The position numbers and the translations under genes are program-made. A stretch of DNA of 64,000 bases. Source: Rhodopseudomonas faecalis. Its GTDB lineage: Bacteria > Pseudomonadota > Alphaproteobacteria > Rhizobiales > Xanthobacteraceae. This document shows, in pieces, positions 51,411-60,259 of the stretch. The notes beneath the pieces were generated by a model, which worked only from the letters and a program-made list of their open reading frames with translations, was not told where the DNA came from and made no database searches. Positions within the stretch are counted from its first letter, which is position 1; the number at the start of each line of letters is the position of its first letter. The stretch is taken from the NCBI RefSeq assembly GCF_003217325.1, contig NZ_QJTI01000024.1, positions 1 through 64,000 of the forward strand, read 5' to 3'.

Positions 51411-51901
51411 ATGAGAATGAGCCTCGCCGCAACCCTGATCGTGATCGCGGCGGCCGGCGCGGCCAACGCGCAAAATAGCCCGCCGCCCGCAATTGCGGCC
51501 GCCAAGGCACGCCCTGCCGCTTCTGTGCCGCCCGACAATGGCAAGGCGCAGGCCGAGCGGCTTTCGCTGCATGGCGATCGTGGTCGCCGGGCACGGCCAC
51601 GCCGACAAGGTCGCCGAGGACAATGGTCGCGAGCTGGCGGTCAGCCATGTGCGCAGCCAGTTGCAGGCGGCGCGGCCGGGCGACGAGCCGCTGCTAACGC
51701 CGGCGCCGGGCGCTGGCTTTGCCGGCGCTTGATCGTCAGGGCCGGTTCGCGGGGCTCGCGCAACTCAAGCCGGCGCAGGCGACGCTGCGCGGCGGCGATG
51801 AGGTGCGCGCGTTTCTCAGCCAGCACGGCGTTACGCCGCTGGAGGGCAGCTCCGGCAGCGCCGATGGCGCGCTGCTGCGGGTGATCTGCGTGCGTAAGTA
51901 A
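51411..51901 (+). pseudogene. decayed secreted-protein gene with two frame changes
   Basis: Three frames in order give plausible protein. Frame one encodes a signal peptide (MRMSLAATLIVIAAAGAANA). After about 50 codons it turns to arginine-rich nonsense. Frame two then gives CMAIVVAGHGHADKVAEDNG and ELAVSHVRSQLQAARPGDEP. Frame three continues ALDRQGRFAGLAQLKP, DEVRAFLSQHGVTPLEG and LLRVICVRK, ending at a stop. The C-terminal part resembles the tail of trypsin-like serine protease proteins of Bradyrhizobiaceae, but the catalytic part is absent. It is most likely a remnant with internal deletions. A sequencing error could explain one shift but not the missing middle. Confidence 0.65.
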
Positions 51902-51909
51902 GCCGCTTG

Positions 51910-51938
51910 CGCGCACAAGCTCGGGCATGACGGGTCAC
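51910..51938 (+). repeat. family A fragment
   Basis: The sequence cgcacaagctcgggcatgac followed by gggtcac is one arm of a family A element, just behind the decayed gene. It is a remnant only. Confidence 0.45.
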
Positions 51939-51958
51939 ATTGGAGGGCGCCGCTGCTG

Positions 51959-53326
51959 TTAGAGTCGGCCGAGCCGGGCGACGCCGTCGATGCGCTCGAA
52001 TTGTTCGAGCGTCAGCAGCGCATCAGCAAAGCGCTGCGCGCCGCCGCCAAGCACCGGCTGCGCCAGCTGCATGAACTTGCCAGTCATGGCGTTCGCGCTC
52101 GGGAATGAGCACGGCTCGCCCGACGGATCGTCGTTGATGCGCTCCAGCACGCCCTGGTCGGTATGGATCGTCACCCGGCCGCCGAACGGATGGGTACGGC
52201 CTTCGAGCCGCGTATCCCGCACCACCTCGAAACGATCGGCGAGCGCGTCGATCTCGGCATCGCCAAGCCGCGCGTAGTCGTCCCAGCCAAAGCTGCCTTG
52301 CGCCAGCGCCAGCGCGCCGGTGAAGTACATCGAGAACTGACCAGCGACGATGGTTTTCGGATGGCGCTTGGTCGCGGCATCGCCGGTCAGCGTGATGCCG
52401 TTGCGGTGCAGGCCGATTTCCACGCGGCGGATCTGATCGGGCGTCAAACCGTGCTCGCGGCGCATCGCGATCAGCGCATCGATCGCGGCATGGGTGTAGC
52501 GGCAGCTCGGATAGGGCTTGATGCCGATCTTCATCGTTTCATAGACGGTGCCAAGACCGGCGACCGCTTTGCCCGGATGCGGTGTGTCGGTGTAGCCGAC
52601 CAACAGGCCATGAATGCCTTCGATCGATTGCGTGGCGCCAACAAAACCATGGTTCGCCAGCGTTGCCGCGATCACGCCGTTCATCGCCGCCGCGCCGACC
52701 TGATAGCGCTTGTTCCAGGCGCCATTGACCAGAAACTGCAATGAACCCGCGGCCTGGCTGCCGGACACGCCGAACGCCGCGATGATGCGCTCCGGGCTGA
52801 GCTTGAGCAGCTTGGCGGCCGCTGCGGCGGCGCCATAGGCGCCCGCGGTCGCGGTCGGGTGGAAGCCGCGCGCGTAATGCGAGGTCGGGTCGAGCGCATT
52901 GCCGAGCCGGCAGCACACTTCATAGCCGGCGATGATCGCGGTCAGCACCTCGCGCCCGGAAGCGCCGATCAGTTCGCCGATCGCGAACGCCGCCGGCACC
53001 ACCGGCGCCGATGGATGCAGCGAAGAATCGGCGTGGGTGTCGTCGAAATCGAGCGAGTGGCCGAGCGCGCCGTTCAGCAGCGCGGCGATCGCCGGGGTGA
53101 AGCCGCGCTCGTCGCCGAACACGGTGGCCGGGCCGCTGCCATCGAGCGACAGCGAGCTCAGCATCTGCAACAACGACGGCGTCGATTCGGCATCGCGGCG
53201 CGCGCGAATCGCGCTGCCGAGGAAATCGAGCGTCAGCAGCTTGGCCCGCGTGCGCACCTCGACCGGAATGTCGTCGTGATCGAGTGCGCTGACATAGGCA
53301 GCAAGCGTCGCGGTTTCATCAGCCAT
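51959..53326 (-). CDS. MmgE/PrpD family protein
   Basis: 455 residues. Family phrases are HSLDFDDTHADSSLHPSAPV, GYEVCCRLGNALDPTSHYAR, GFHPTATAGAYGAAAAAAKL, GIKPYPSCRYTHAAIDALIA and HPFGGRVTIHTDQG. Members include 2-methylcitrate dehydratase (PrpD) and cis-aconitate decarboxylase, acting on small di- and tricarboxylates. No prpB or prpC lies nearby, so the exact substrate is open. ATG 53326 starts MADETATLAAYVSALD; the few upstream codons are ignored. It is divergent from the FUSC-like gene. Confidence 0.88.
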   Translation of the reverse strand: MADETATLAAYVSALDHDDIPVEVRTRAKLLTLDFLGSAIRARRDAESTPSLLQMLSSLSLDGSGPATVFGDERGFTPAIAALLNGALGHSLDFDDTHADSSLHPSAPVVPAAFAIGELIGASGREVLTAIIAGYEVCCRLGNALDPTSHYARGFHPTATAGAYGAAAAAAKLLKLSPERIIAAFGVSGSQAAGSLQFLVNGAWNKRYQVGAAAMNGVIAATLANHGFVGATQSIEGIHGLLVGYTDTPHPGKAVAGLGTVYETMKIGIKPYPSCRYTHAAIDALIAMRREHGLTPDQIRRVEIGLHRNGITLTGDAATKRHPKTIVAGQFSMYFTGALALAQGSFGWDDYARLGDAEIDALADRFEVVRDTRLEGRTHPFGGRVTIHTDQGVLERINDDPSGEPCSFPSANAMTGKFMQLAQPVLGGGAQRFADALLTLEQFERIDGVARLGRL

Positions 53327-53488
53327 ATCGCATTCCAAGTTCGGGAAATTTGCGGCACGTTAGGCGGCGGCCCCACGCCGTTCAAGCGCTGGCAGGGCGC
53401 GTGATTTGCATGGCGCCATTCTCTGTGGTCTGTGACCGTCTCTCGCCGGGGCGCCGCCCTGGCAACAACCGGAGCCAATACCGAATTG

Positions 53489-54613
53489 ATGCCGATGCCG
53501 AAGCTGCGTTCCCTGCTCGTCAAGCGACTGAAGTCGCGCCGTCCGCAACTCGGGCTTGCGCTGCGCGTCACGCTCGCCGCGTTGCTGGCGTTCGCGGCCG
53601 CCCAGCTGTTGCATTTGCATCTGCCGCTATGGGCGGTGCTGACGTCGATCATCGTCACGCAGCTGAGCGTTGGCCGCTCGCTGAAAACCGCGCTCGATTA
53701 TCTGGTCGGCACGATCGGCGGCGTGATCTATGGCGGCGTGGTCACGATCTTCGTGCCGCATGGCAACGAATTTGAACTGCTGGCTTTGCTGGCGGTGGTG
53801 GTGGCGCCGCTGGCGCTGCTTGCGGCGTTCAATCCGCGCCTGCATGTCGCCACGGTCACGGCGATTATCGTGCTGCTGGTGCCGACCATGACCGAAGTGC
53901 AGCCGATCGATTCGGCAATCGACCGCGTGCTGGAAGTCGGGGTCGGTGCCATCACCGGGCTGGTGGTTTCGTTCTTCGTGCTGCCGTCGCGGGCGATGGG
54001 CATGGCGATGGGCTGCGCGGCGCGTATTCTGGAACTGATGGCCGATGCGTTGCGTGAGCTGCTCGCCGGGCTGACGCGCGGCCTCGACAACGACGCGCTG
54101 CACCGCCTGCAGGACGGCATCGGCGAATCGCTGGTCAAGCTCGGCGAAGTGGCCGGCGAGGCGGAAAGCGAGCGCGTGGTCGGGTTGTCGCCCGGTCTCG
54201 ATGCCGCGCCGCTCTTGCGCACGTTGCTGCGGCTGCGCCACGATCTGGTGATGATCGGCCGCGCCGCCGGCGCGCCGCTGCCCGATGTGATGCAGCAAAG
54301 GCTCGGCGGCGCCCTCAAGCGGGTCGGCGTCGCCGCGACGGACTATCTGCGGACCTCGGCCGAGGCGCTGCGCAGCCGCAGGCACGCTCCGCCGCTTGAG
54401 CCGCTGCAGCAGGCGCTCACCCACTATACGAACGAAGTTGCCGAGGTGCGGCGCGAAGGCCTGACCCGGGCGCTGTCGGGCGAGCAGATGGAGCAGTTCT
54501 TCGCGCTCGGCTTTGCGCTCGAACAGTTGCAGCGCAATTTCCGCGACCTCGCGATGCGTCTCAACGAGCGGGTCTCGAGCAAGGCGTCGGCCGCGACCGG
54601 CGCCGCCGACTAG
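53489..54613 (+). CDS. FUSC-type (aromatic acid exporter-like) membrane protein
   Basis: 374 residues. Six or so N-terminal membrane helices (LALRVTLAALLAFAAAQLLH, PLWAVLTSIIVTQLSVGRSL, then LVGTIGGVIYGGVVTIFV onward) end in GVGAITGLVVSFFVLPSRAM. A cytoplasmic helical domain of about 190 residues follows. The first-half pattern matches the FUSC/AaeB-like family, linked to efflux of aromatic acids. ATG 53489 is used; several starts are possible in the first 30 codons. It ends two bases before the convergent DUF2269 gene. Confidence 0.82.
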   Translation: MPMPKLRSLLVKRLKSRRPQLGLALRVTLAALLAFAAAQLLHLHLPLWAVLTSIIVTQLSVGRSLKTALDYLVGTIGGVIYGGVVTIFVPHGNEFELLALLAVVVAPLALLAAFNPRLHVATVTAIIVLLVPTMTEVQPIDSAIDRVLEVGVGAITGLVVSFFVLPSRAMGMAMGCAARILELMADALRELLAGLTRGLDNDALHRLQDGIGESLVKLGEVAGEAESERVVGLSPGLDAAPLLRTLLRLRHDLVMIGRAAGAPLPDVMQQRLGGALKRVGVAATDYLRTSAEALRSRRHAPPLEPLQQALTHYTNEVAEVRREGLTRALSGEQMEQFFALGFALEQLQRNFRDLAMRLNERVSSKASAATGAAD

Positions 54614-54615
54614 CC

Positions 54616-55077
54616 TTACGGCTTGAGCACCATCAGCACGGTGGCGGCCACCAGCGGCACGGTGGCGATGATGCCCCACACCAGCCAGCGCTGCGAGTCG
54701 CGCAAATAATCCATCGGGATCCGCTCGGCGTTGGCGAACAGCCGCGCGGCGCGGCCCTGGCGGATCTGCAGCGGCACCAGGATGCCGAGCCACATCATGC
54801 CGGACACCACGAACAGAATCTGGCCGCCGACCAGCCAGATCGAATCGAACAACGGCAAACCCTTGACCCAGGCCGCGCCATAGCCGCCGATCATCACCAG
54901 CGCGATACCGGCGAGCGTGAAGATCCAGTCGGCGACATTCACGCCGCGTTGGGCGTGCGCCACGATCTTCGGATCGTTGGTGCGGTCGGACAGCACCTTC
55001 CAGTAAGCGGTGATCGTCACATTGCCCACCAGCAGCACGACACCGATGACGTGGAGAGCTTTCAAGACATCATACAT
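54616..55077 (-). CDS. DUF2269 family membrane protein
   Basis: 153 residues with four hydrophobic helices: LKALHVIGVVLLVGNVTITA, WIFTLAGIALVMIGGYGAAW, WLVGGQILFVVSGMMWLGIL and WLVWGIIATVPLVAATVLMV. This matches the DUF2269 family of predicted integral membrane proteins, of unknown role. ATG 55077 starts MYDVLKALHVIG; upstream frame extension has no features. Confidence 0.85.
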   Translation of the reverse strand: MYDVLKALHVIGVVLLVGNVTITAYWKVLSDRTNDPKIVAHAQRGVNVADWIFTLAGIALVMIGGYGAAWVKGLPLFDSIWLVGGQILFVVSGMMWLGILVPLQIRQGRAARLFANAERIPMDYLRDSQRWLVWGIIATVPLVAATVLMVLKP

Positions 55078-55310
55078 TCGAACCAGTCCATGTTGCGCGC
55101 GGGAGGGCAGGTGGCGGAAGGGCAGGCGAGCTTGGTCCCCAGCAGCTAGAGATAGTTGCGCGCCATGCGAGTGCAAGCAGTGGTCGGCTCGCGCGGCATC
55201 ATCGGAGTTGTCGTAAATCAACGATTGTAGACGCTGCGCGGCTTGAGGATGCCACATCACGTTCGCGTCGGCCGGAGTTGGCGGGCGGTTCATTGATGGA
55301 GGAATTTTTG

Positions 55311-55736
55311 ATGTCGTTGATTCGTTTCTTTGCAGCGGGACTGCTGCTGGCAGGCACGTGTTTGACGTGCACGGCGGACCAGGCCGCGGCCGCATCGCTC
55401 GGCGCCAGCGCATCAGCGCTGCACAGCGCCGATCGCTCGATCGTCATTGAAGGCGTGTTGCCGCTGCAGCAGGTACAATACCGCCATGGCGGCGGAGGCT
55501 ATCGCGGCGGCGGGCATGGTGGCGGTGGCCCGCGGGTGCATGGCGGCGGCGGTCGCTACCATGGCGGTGGCGGCGGTTATCATCATCGTCACGGCGGTGG
55601 CGGCAATGCCGGCGCGGCGGTGGCCGCCGGTATCGTCGGTACCATGATCGGTATCGCTGCCGAACAAGCCGCGCGCGATCAAGCGCGCCGCGAGCGTCGC
55701 TATTATCGTCAGCAGCGTTATTACTACAATGATTGA
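55311..55736 (+). CDS. exported glycine/histidine-rich protein
   Basis: 141 residues. Signal peptide MSLIRFFAAGLLLAGTCLTC with cleavage near residue 28. The middle (about 55-100) is repetitive Gly with His, Tyr and Arg (YRHGGGGYRGGGHGGGGP, YHGGGGGYHHRHGGGG). A short hydrophobic segment follows (AGAAVAAGIVGTMIGIAAEQ) and a basic Tyr/Arg tail (RRERRYYRQQRYYYND). GGAGGAA lies upstream of ATG 55311. It may bind metal or the envelope surface; function unknown. The YARHG gene starts 23 bases after its stop. Confidence 0.75.
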   Translation: MSLIRFFAAGLLLAGTCLTCTADQAAAASLGASASALHSADRSIVIEGVLPLQQVQYRHGGGGYRGGGHGGGGPRVHGGGGRYHGGGGGYHHRHGGGGNAGAAVAAGIVGTMIGIAAEQAARDQARRERRYYRQQRYYYND

Positions 55737-55759
55737 ATGATCAGATGAGGGCGACAGCC

Positions 55760-56077
55760 ATGACAGGAGTAACGTCGTCGAACTATCAAGCCGCGCCGCG
55801 CCATATTGGCCGGACGATCATCGCCGTAAGTTCGGCGCTGGCGGCCGCGACCATGTTCGCGTCGCTGGCGCAGGCGCAGAGCTGTCAGGATCTGTGGGTC
55901 GAGCGCAACGGCTACTACAAGGACGCCGGTTACTGCTTCAAGACCGCGCGGGCGATCTCGTTCTTCGGCAATGCCGGCTGCATGTATGACGATCAGGCGG
56001 CGGTGCCGCTGCCGCGTCATATCCGGTCGCGCATTGAGGAGATCAAATGGCTGGAGCGCAGCCGCGGCTGCGATTGA
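55760..56077 (+). CDS. exported YARHG-domain protein
   Basis: 105 residues. A signal segment runs to about residue 40 (TIIAVSSALAAATMFASLAQ then AQS). The mature part is a YARHG domain: CQDLWVERNGYYKDAGYCFK, then AISFFGNAGCMYDD and LPRHIRSRIEEIKWLERSRG, with four cysteines. The domain is extracellular with unclear role. The start could be ATG 55745 or 55760; GAGGG favours 55760. It is probably cotranscribed with the glycine-rich gene just upstream. Confidence 0.8.
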   Translation: MTGVTSSNYQAAPRHIGRTIIAVSSALAAATMFASLAQAQSCQDLWVERNGYYKDAGYCFKTARAISFFGNAGCMYDDQAAVPLPRHIRSRIEEIKWLERSRGCD

Positions 56078-56106
56078 GCTGTTCGCCGCGCGTCGTTGAT
56101 TGATCG

Positions 56107-56144
56107 GTAAGCGGCACGGCCGTTGCTCCGGCTGTGCCGCTTAC
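56107..56144 (+). terminator. hairpin after the YARHG gene
   Basis: An 11-bp perfect stem gtaagcggcac / gtgccgcttac around a 16-base inner loop. It lies 30 bases past the YARHG stop. There is no T run after it, so it may be a weak terminator or an mRNA-stabilising hairpin. Confidence 0.5.
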
Positions 56145-56292
56145 CGCTACGCCTTGGTTTGCGTCAAGCGAACGCGCGCGACGGAACTTGCCGGGCCGCG
56201 CGAATGATGCGTTCATAGTGTGGCGCGCCCTTTTATATTGCACTGCAGCAACCATATCAGGGGGACGACGCCGTTTGCCGCCAAGGAGCCGC

Positions 56293-57429
56293 ATGTCCCT
56301 CGCCAGCCAGATCGAGTTCCTTCGCCGGCTTAAAAACGCCAGGCTTGTCAACGGTCTGGCGCCGCAGGCCATCGATAGCCCGCTGGTTGAAACCAGCTCT
56401 TTCGGCAGCAATCCCGGCGCGCTGCGCATGTGGAGCTACCTGCCGCCCGGCCTGCCGGCGAAAGCGCCGCTGGTGGTGGTGCTGCATGGCTGCGGCCAGA
56501 GCGCGGCCGGCTATGAGTTCGGCGCCGGCTGGTCGACGCTGGCGCGCCGCTATGGCTTTGCGCTGCTGATGCCGGAACAGCAGAAGGCCAATAATCCGCA
56601 AGGCTGTTTCAACTGGTTCAGCCCGGAGGATATCCGGCGCGGCCATGGCGAAGCGGCCTCGATCCGGGCGATGGTCGAACAGATGGTGCGCGCCCATAAG
56701 CTCGATCGCAAGCGCATCTTCATCACCGGCTTGTCGGCGGGCGGCGCGATGAGCGCGGTGCTGCTCGCCACCTATCCCGAGGTGTTTTCAGCGGGCGCGG
56801 TGATCGCCGGCCTGCCTTACGGCGTCGCGCATAATGTCCGGCAGGCGCTGCATGCCATGATGAGTCCGGCGACCCATAGCGGCCCGGAACTGGGCGACCG
56901 GGTGCGTCATGCGTCCGATCATCAGGGCCCGTGGCCGCGACTATCGGTGTGGCACGGCAGCGCCGATCGCACCGTGCATCCCGGCAATGCCAGTCAGCTC
57001 GCGCTGCAATGGCTCGATCTGCATGGCGTGCCGGCCGCGCCGAGCGTGGACGGAACGGTCGATGGCCAAGCGCGCCGGCAATGGCGCGATGCCGATGGCA
57101 CGGTGGTGGTGGAGTCCTACACCATCGCCGGCATGGCGCATGGCACGCCGCTTGGCGTCGCCGACACCGGCGAGCGCTTTGGCGCGCCCGGGCCGTTTCT
57201 GCTCGAGGCCGGCATTGCGTCGTCCTATCACATTGCCAAGTTCTTCGGCCTGACCGGGCGTATTCATCTTGCCGCCGATGCGGAACCTGCGCGCAAACAG
57301 GAGCGAGCGAATTCGACCTCGCAATCGGCGCCGAACGATCAGTTCGCCCAGCACGGCGCCGGCCGGCGCGGCATCGATGTCGCGGCCGTGATCACCAAGG
57401 CGCTGACCGCTGCCGGCTTGATCAAGTAA
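56293..57429 (+). CDS. PHB-depolymerase-family esterase
   Basis: 378 residues of the alpha/beta hydrolase fold. Oxyanion region VVLHGCGQSAAGYEFGAGW; nucleophile Ser in FITGLSAGGAMSAVLLA; Asp in HGSADRTVHPGN; His in TIAGMAHGTPLG. These match the LpqC/PHB-depolymerase esterase family. The natural ester is unknown. No clear signal peptide is seen, so cytoplasmic or non-classical export. AAGGAGCC precedes ATG 56293, which I use in place of the longer frame. It stands alone, followed by a family A repeat. Confidence 0.87.
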   Translation: MSLASQIEFLRRLKNARLVNGLAPQAIDSPLVETSSFGSNPGALRMWSYLPPGLPAKAPLVVVLHGCGQSAAGYEFGAGWSTLARRYGFALLMPEQQKANNPQGCFNWFSPEDIRRGHGEAASIRAMVEQMVRAHKLDRKRIFITGLSAGGAMSAVLLATYPEVFSAGAVIAGLPYGVAHNVRQALHAMMSPATHSGPELGDRVRHASDHQGPWPRLSVWHGSADRTVHPGNASQLALQWLDLHGVPAAPSVDGTVDGQARRQWRDADGTVVVESYTIAGMAHGTPLGVADTGERFGAPGPFLLEAGIASSYHIAKFFGLTGRIHLAADAEPARKQERANSTSQSAPNDQFAQHGAGRRGIDVAAVITKALTAAGLIK

Positions 57430-57458
57430 TCACGCCTCGATTGGTGCCAACTTCATCA

Positions 57459-57565
57459 CGTCATGCCCGCGCTTGTCGCGGGCATCGACGTCTTGAACGT
57501 GCTGCAAGATTAAAGACGTGGATGGCCGGGACGGAGCCCATGACATGCGGAGTGGTTGGTATCAA
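57459..57565 (-). repeat. family A repeat, copy A11
   Basis: Inverted copy: arm 2 atgcccgcgcttgtcgcggg, then arm 1 shortened to ggccgggacggagcccatga (cggcc lost), and the full flank tgcggagtggttggtatcaa. It lies between the esterase and the DUF1236 gene. Confidence 0.7.
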
Positions 57566-57700
57566 TTGATGGTGACGTGGATGCCCGCATTCACGCCTGA
57601 CACATGTGGTTCCTGTCACCAGGTTCCTGCGTTTCGCTGCGGAACATGAACTGCTGCGACGGGTTGTCCAAGGTCCGTTTCAACAGACTGAGGAGTTCCT

Positions 57701-58117
57701 ATGATTCGACGATGGCTCGGTACTGGCGCTGTGATCGCAGTGCTGATGATTCCGACGCTGGCCGCGGCGCAAGGCGTTCCCGGCGGCATTGAGCGCGGTG
57801 CGCGCGAAGGCGGCGAGGCGGCGGGGCCGCTCGGTGCGGTGGTTGGCGGCACCATTGGTGGTGTGGTCGGCGGCGTCGCCGGTGTGCTCGGCGTTGATGA
57901 GCGGCCGCGCTTCCGCGCCTATGCGGTCGAGCAGCGTCACCCGTCGTTCCGCTATCGCGATGAGGTCAGGGTCGGCACGGTGCTGCCCGCCGAGGGCGTG
58001 ACGTTCTATGAAATCCCCGACGAATATGGCGCGCGCAATTATCGCTACACGGTGGTCAACAACCGCACGGTGCTGGTTGATCCGCGTAGCCGGCGCGTGG
58101 TCGATATTGTCGAGTAA
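57701..58117 (+). CDS. DUF1236 exported protein
   Basis: 138 residues. A signal peptide runs to about residue 23 (GTGAVIAVLMIPTLAAAQ). A glycine-rich hydrophobic stretch (GAVVGGTIGGVVGGVAGVLG) follows. The C-terminal DUF1236-type domain includes EVRVGTVLPAEGVTFYEIPD and YRYTVVNNRTVLVDPRSRRV. The family is abundant in Bradyrhizobiaceae, with no known function. GAGGAG lies eight bases before the ATG. It is flanked by family A repeats on both sides. Confidence 0.85.
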   Translation: MIRRWLGTGAVIAVLMIPTLAAAQGVPGGIERGAREGGEAAGPLGAVVGGTIGGVVGGVAGVLGVDERPRFRAYAVEQRHPSFRYRDEVRVGTVLPAEGVTFYEIPDEYGARNYRYTVVNNRTVLVDPRSRRVVDIVE

Positions 58118-58141
58118 TCCCTCGGTCCATCAAACGTGATG

Positions 58142-58224
58142 CGTGATGCCCGGGTTTGTTCCGGGCATCCACGTCTTGAGCTTACGACAAAACGTCAATG
58201 GCCGGGACAAGCCCGGCCATCACG
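58142..58224 (-). repeat. family A repeat, copy A12
   Basis: Inverted orientation with a degraded arm 2 (atgcccgggtttgttccggg) and an intact arm 1 (ggccgggacaagcccggcc). It lies between the convergent DUF1236 and MBL-fold genes, 29 bases from the latter's stop. Confidence 0.7.
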
Positions 58225-58252
58225 ATGAAGCTGCTACCAAGATCAGCGCGCG

Positions 58253-58924
58253 CTACATCTGGCCGTTCAGGAACGGGTTGCTGACGCGCTCCTGACCGAT
58301 GGTCGAGCCCGGCCCGTGGCCGCTGATGAAGCCGACGTCGTCGCCAAGCGGCATCAGCTTGTCCGTGATCGAACTGATCAAGGTGCGATGATTGCCGCCC
58401 GGCAGATCGGTGCGTCCGATCGAGCCGGCGAACAGCACGTCGCCAACGATGGCGAAGCGCATCGCATCGCTGAAATACACCACGCTGCCCGGCGAATGGC
58501 CGGGGCAATGCAGCACCAGAAAGCTCAGTTCGCCGACCGTGAGCCGCTCGCCATCCTCGAGCCAGCGATCGGGTGTAACGTTGCGTACCCCGGTGATACC
58601 AAAACCGCGGCCGCTCTCCACCACATGCTCAAGCAGAAATTGGTCGCCGATATGCGGGCCCTCGACCGGCACGCCGAGCTGCTCGCGCAGCTCATCGGCG
58701 CCGCCGACATGGTCGACATGGCCATGGGTCAGCCAGATTTTTTCCACGGTGACGCCGGCCTGATCGATCGCGGCACGGATCGCCGCGACATCGCCGCCGG
58801 GATCGATCACCACCGCCTTGCGGGTGGTCTCGCACCACAGCAGCATGCAATTTTGCTGGAACGGCGTCACCGGAATGATCGCCGCCCCAGCCTTGGCATT
58901 GGTCGCTTCGTTTTGCTCTGTCAT
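58253..58924 (-). CDS. MBL-fold metallohydrolase (glyoxalase II-like)
   Basis: 223 residues. Metal motif HxHxDH in LTHGHVDHVGG, further ligands in LHCPGHSPGSVVYF and AIVGDVLFAGSIGRTDLPGG and the final FISGHGPGSTIG. The start VTPFQQNCMLLWCE resembles the YcbL subgroup of glyoxalase II-like enzymes, which hydrolyse thioesters. It may have lactoylglutathione or persulfide-related activity; not decided. It lies alone, convergent with DUF1236. Confidence 0.88.
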   Translation of the reverse strand: MTEQNEATNAKAGAAIIPVTPFQQNCMLLWCETTRKAVVIDPGGDVAAIRAAIDQAGVTVEKIWLTHGHVDHVGGADELREQLGVPVEGPHIGDQFLLEHVVESGRGFGITGVRNVTPDRWLEDGERLTVGELSFLVLHCPGHSPGSVVYFSDAMRFAIVGDVLFAGSIGRTDLPGGNHRTLISSITDKLMPLGDDVGFISGHGPGSTIGQERVSNPFLNGQM

Positions 58925-59004
58925 GCCCGCACTTTGCCGATTTTTCGCAAGCCGCCAAGAAAAATTGCAGAAGCGGATTGCGAGGGCATGACAGCCGGCT
59001 GGCG

Positions 59005-60129
59005 TTACCGCTTGATCTGCGCCTTGAGCGTGTCGGCGACGCTGCGGTCGAATGACGAGGCCGGCGGCGCGGATTTGTCGTGATGGGCGGCGACATATTG
59101 GTCGCGCTTCATCACCAGCGCCGCGAGCTTGTCATTGAGCGCCTTGCGGGTTTTGAGCCGGGTCTCGATCTCGCTGGCGCGCTGCTGCGCGTCGAGCTTG
59201 CGCAAACTATCGGGCAGCTCGTCGTCCTTGACGGTGTCGAGCTTGGTACGCCCGGCCGCGACATCGCCGACCAGATCGCCGCCGCCGGTCACCGCTTCCG
59301 AGGCGACCTTGGCGCGCTTGTTGATGTAGCTCGCCATGTCGGACGCCGAGGCCGGCGCCGCCGCGGCGACTTCCGACAATTGCCGCGCTTTGCCTTCGGT
59401 GCGGCGCTGCAAAGCCGGCGGGCCATAGGGCAGCACGGTGCCGTTGATCTCTTTTTGCAGAATGATGATCTCATCGTCATAGGGCGTTTCGATGATCACC
59501 ACCTGGCCGCCATCCTGCGGAATCGGGATGTAGCGGCCGCCGCCGCGATCGGCGATCTCGTGCCAGACCTGTGCGGTGTCGCGCGCGTCGCCGGCCTGCA
59601 CGGCGTTGACAACGATGTCCTTCTGCCGCGCTACCGCCAGGGTTTTGGGAAACTTGGTATCCTGCGCGTAGTCCATATGCGGCGGCGCATCGCCGACCAG
59701 GAAGATGATGCGGCTGCTATCCTTGCCCTCGCTCCATTGCAGCTTGTTGACGGCGACGTCGAGCGCTTCATTGACGCTTTCCGGCCAGTCGCCGCCGCCG
59801 CGCGCCTTGGTCTCCAATAGATTGGCGTACAAGTCTTGAATGTCAGTGGTCAGCGCAAAGCTGCGGGTCACGTAGTCATCGCCAATGTCGCGATAGGCGA
59901 TCAGGCCGATCTTGATTTCGGCATCGGGGTTCTGGTCAACGATGGTCGTGGCGATCGACCAGATCTTGCGCTTGGCGCCTTCGATCAGCGCGCTCATCGA
60001 GCCGGTGGTGTCGAGCACGAACGCCACTTCCACGGTGGGCTTGGCCGATGCCGGCGCGGCGAAGGCGAGCGCCGCGGCACTGGCGAGCGCGGCAATCGCC
60101 AGCGCGCGAATAGAATTGAATGATGTCAT
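59005..60129 (-). CDS. secreted von Willebrand factor A domain protein
   Basis: 374 residues. A signal peptide spans about residues 1-29 (IAALASAAALAFAAPASA). The vWA domain has a MIDAS start AFVLDTTGSMSALIEGAKRK, a middle GGGDWPESVNEALDVAVN and FLVGDAPPHMDYAQD. The rest is a helical region with basic and alanine-rich stretches ending LKAQIKR. Such domains bind proteins through metal. No partner protein, MoxR ATPase or BatA-like gene is adjacent, so the role is open. ATG 60129 is the signal-peptide start. Confidence 0.85.
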   Translation of the reverse strand: MTSFNSIRALAIAALASAAALAFAAPASAKPTVEVAFVLDTTGSMSALIEGAKRKIWSIATTIVDQNPDAEIKIGLIAYRDIGDDYVTRSFALTTDIQDLYANLLETKARGGGDWPESVNEALDVAVNKLQWSEGKDSSRIIFLVGDAPPHMDYAQDTKFPKTLAVARQKDIVVNAVQAGDARDTAQVWHEIADRGGGRYIPIPQDGGQVVIIETPYDDEIIILQKEINGTVLPYGPPALQRRTEGKARQLSEVAAAAPASASDMASYINKRAKVASEAVTGGGDLVGDVAAGRTKLDTVKDDELPDSLRKLDAQQRASEIETRLKTRKALNDKLAALVMKRDQYVAAHHDKSAPPASSFDRSVADTLKAQIKR

Positions 60130-60259
60130 GATCCCAGTCTCCAATGCCCCGCCATTGCCCATGGTCCGCGTGCCATGCGTGATATGACGCCGGCACCGAA
60201 TGCACCGAATGGCGCGGCCTCTGGTGGCACGCGGCCGGATTCGGCTAAGCTTGGTCGCG

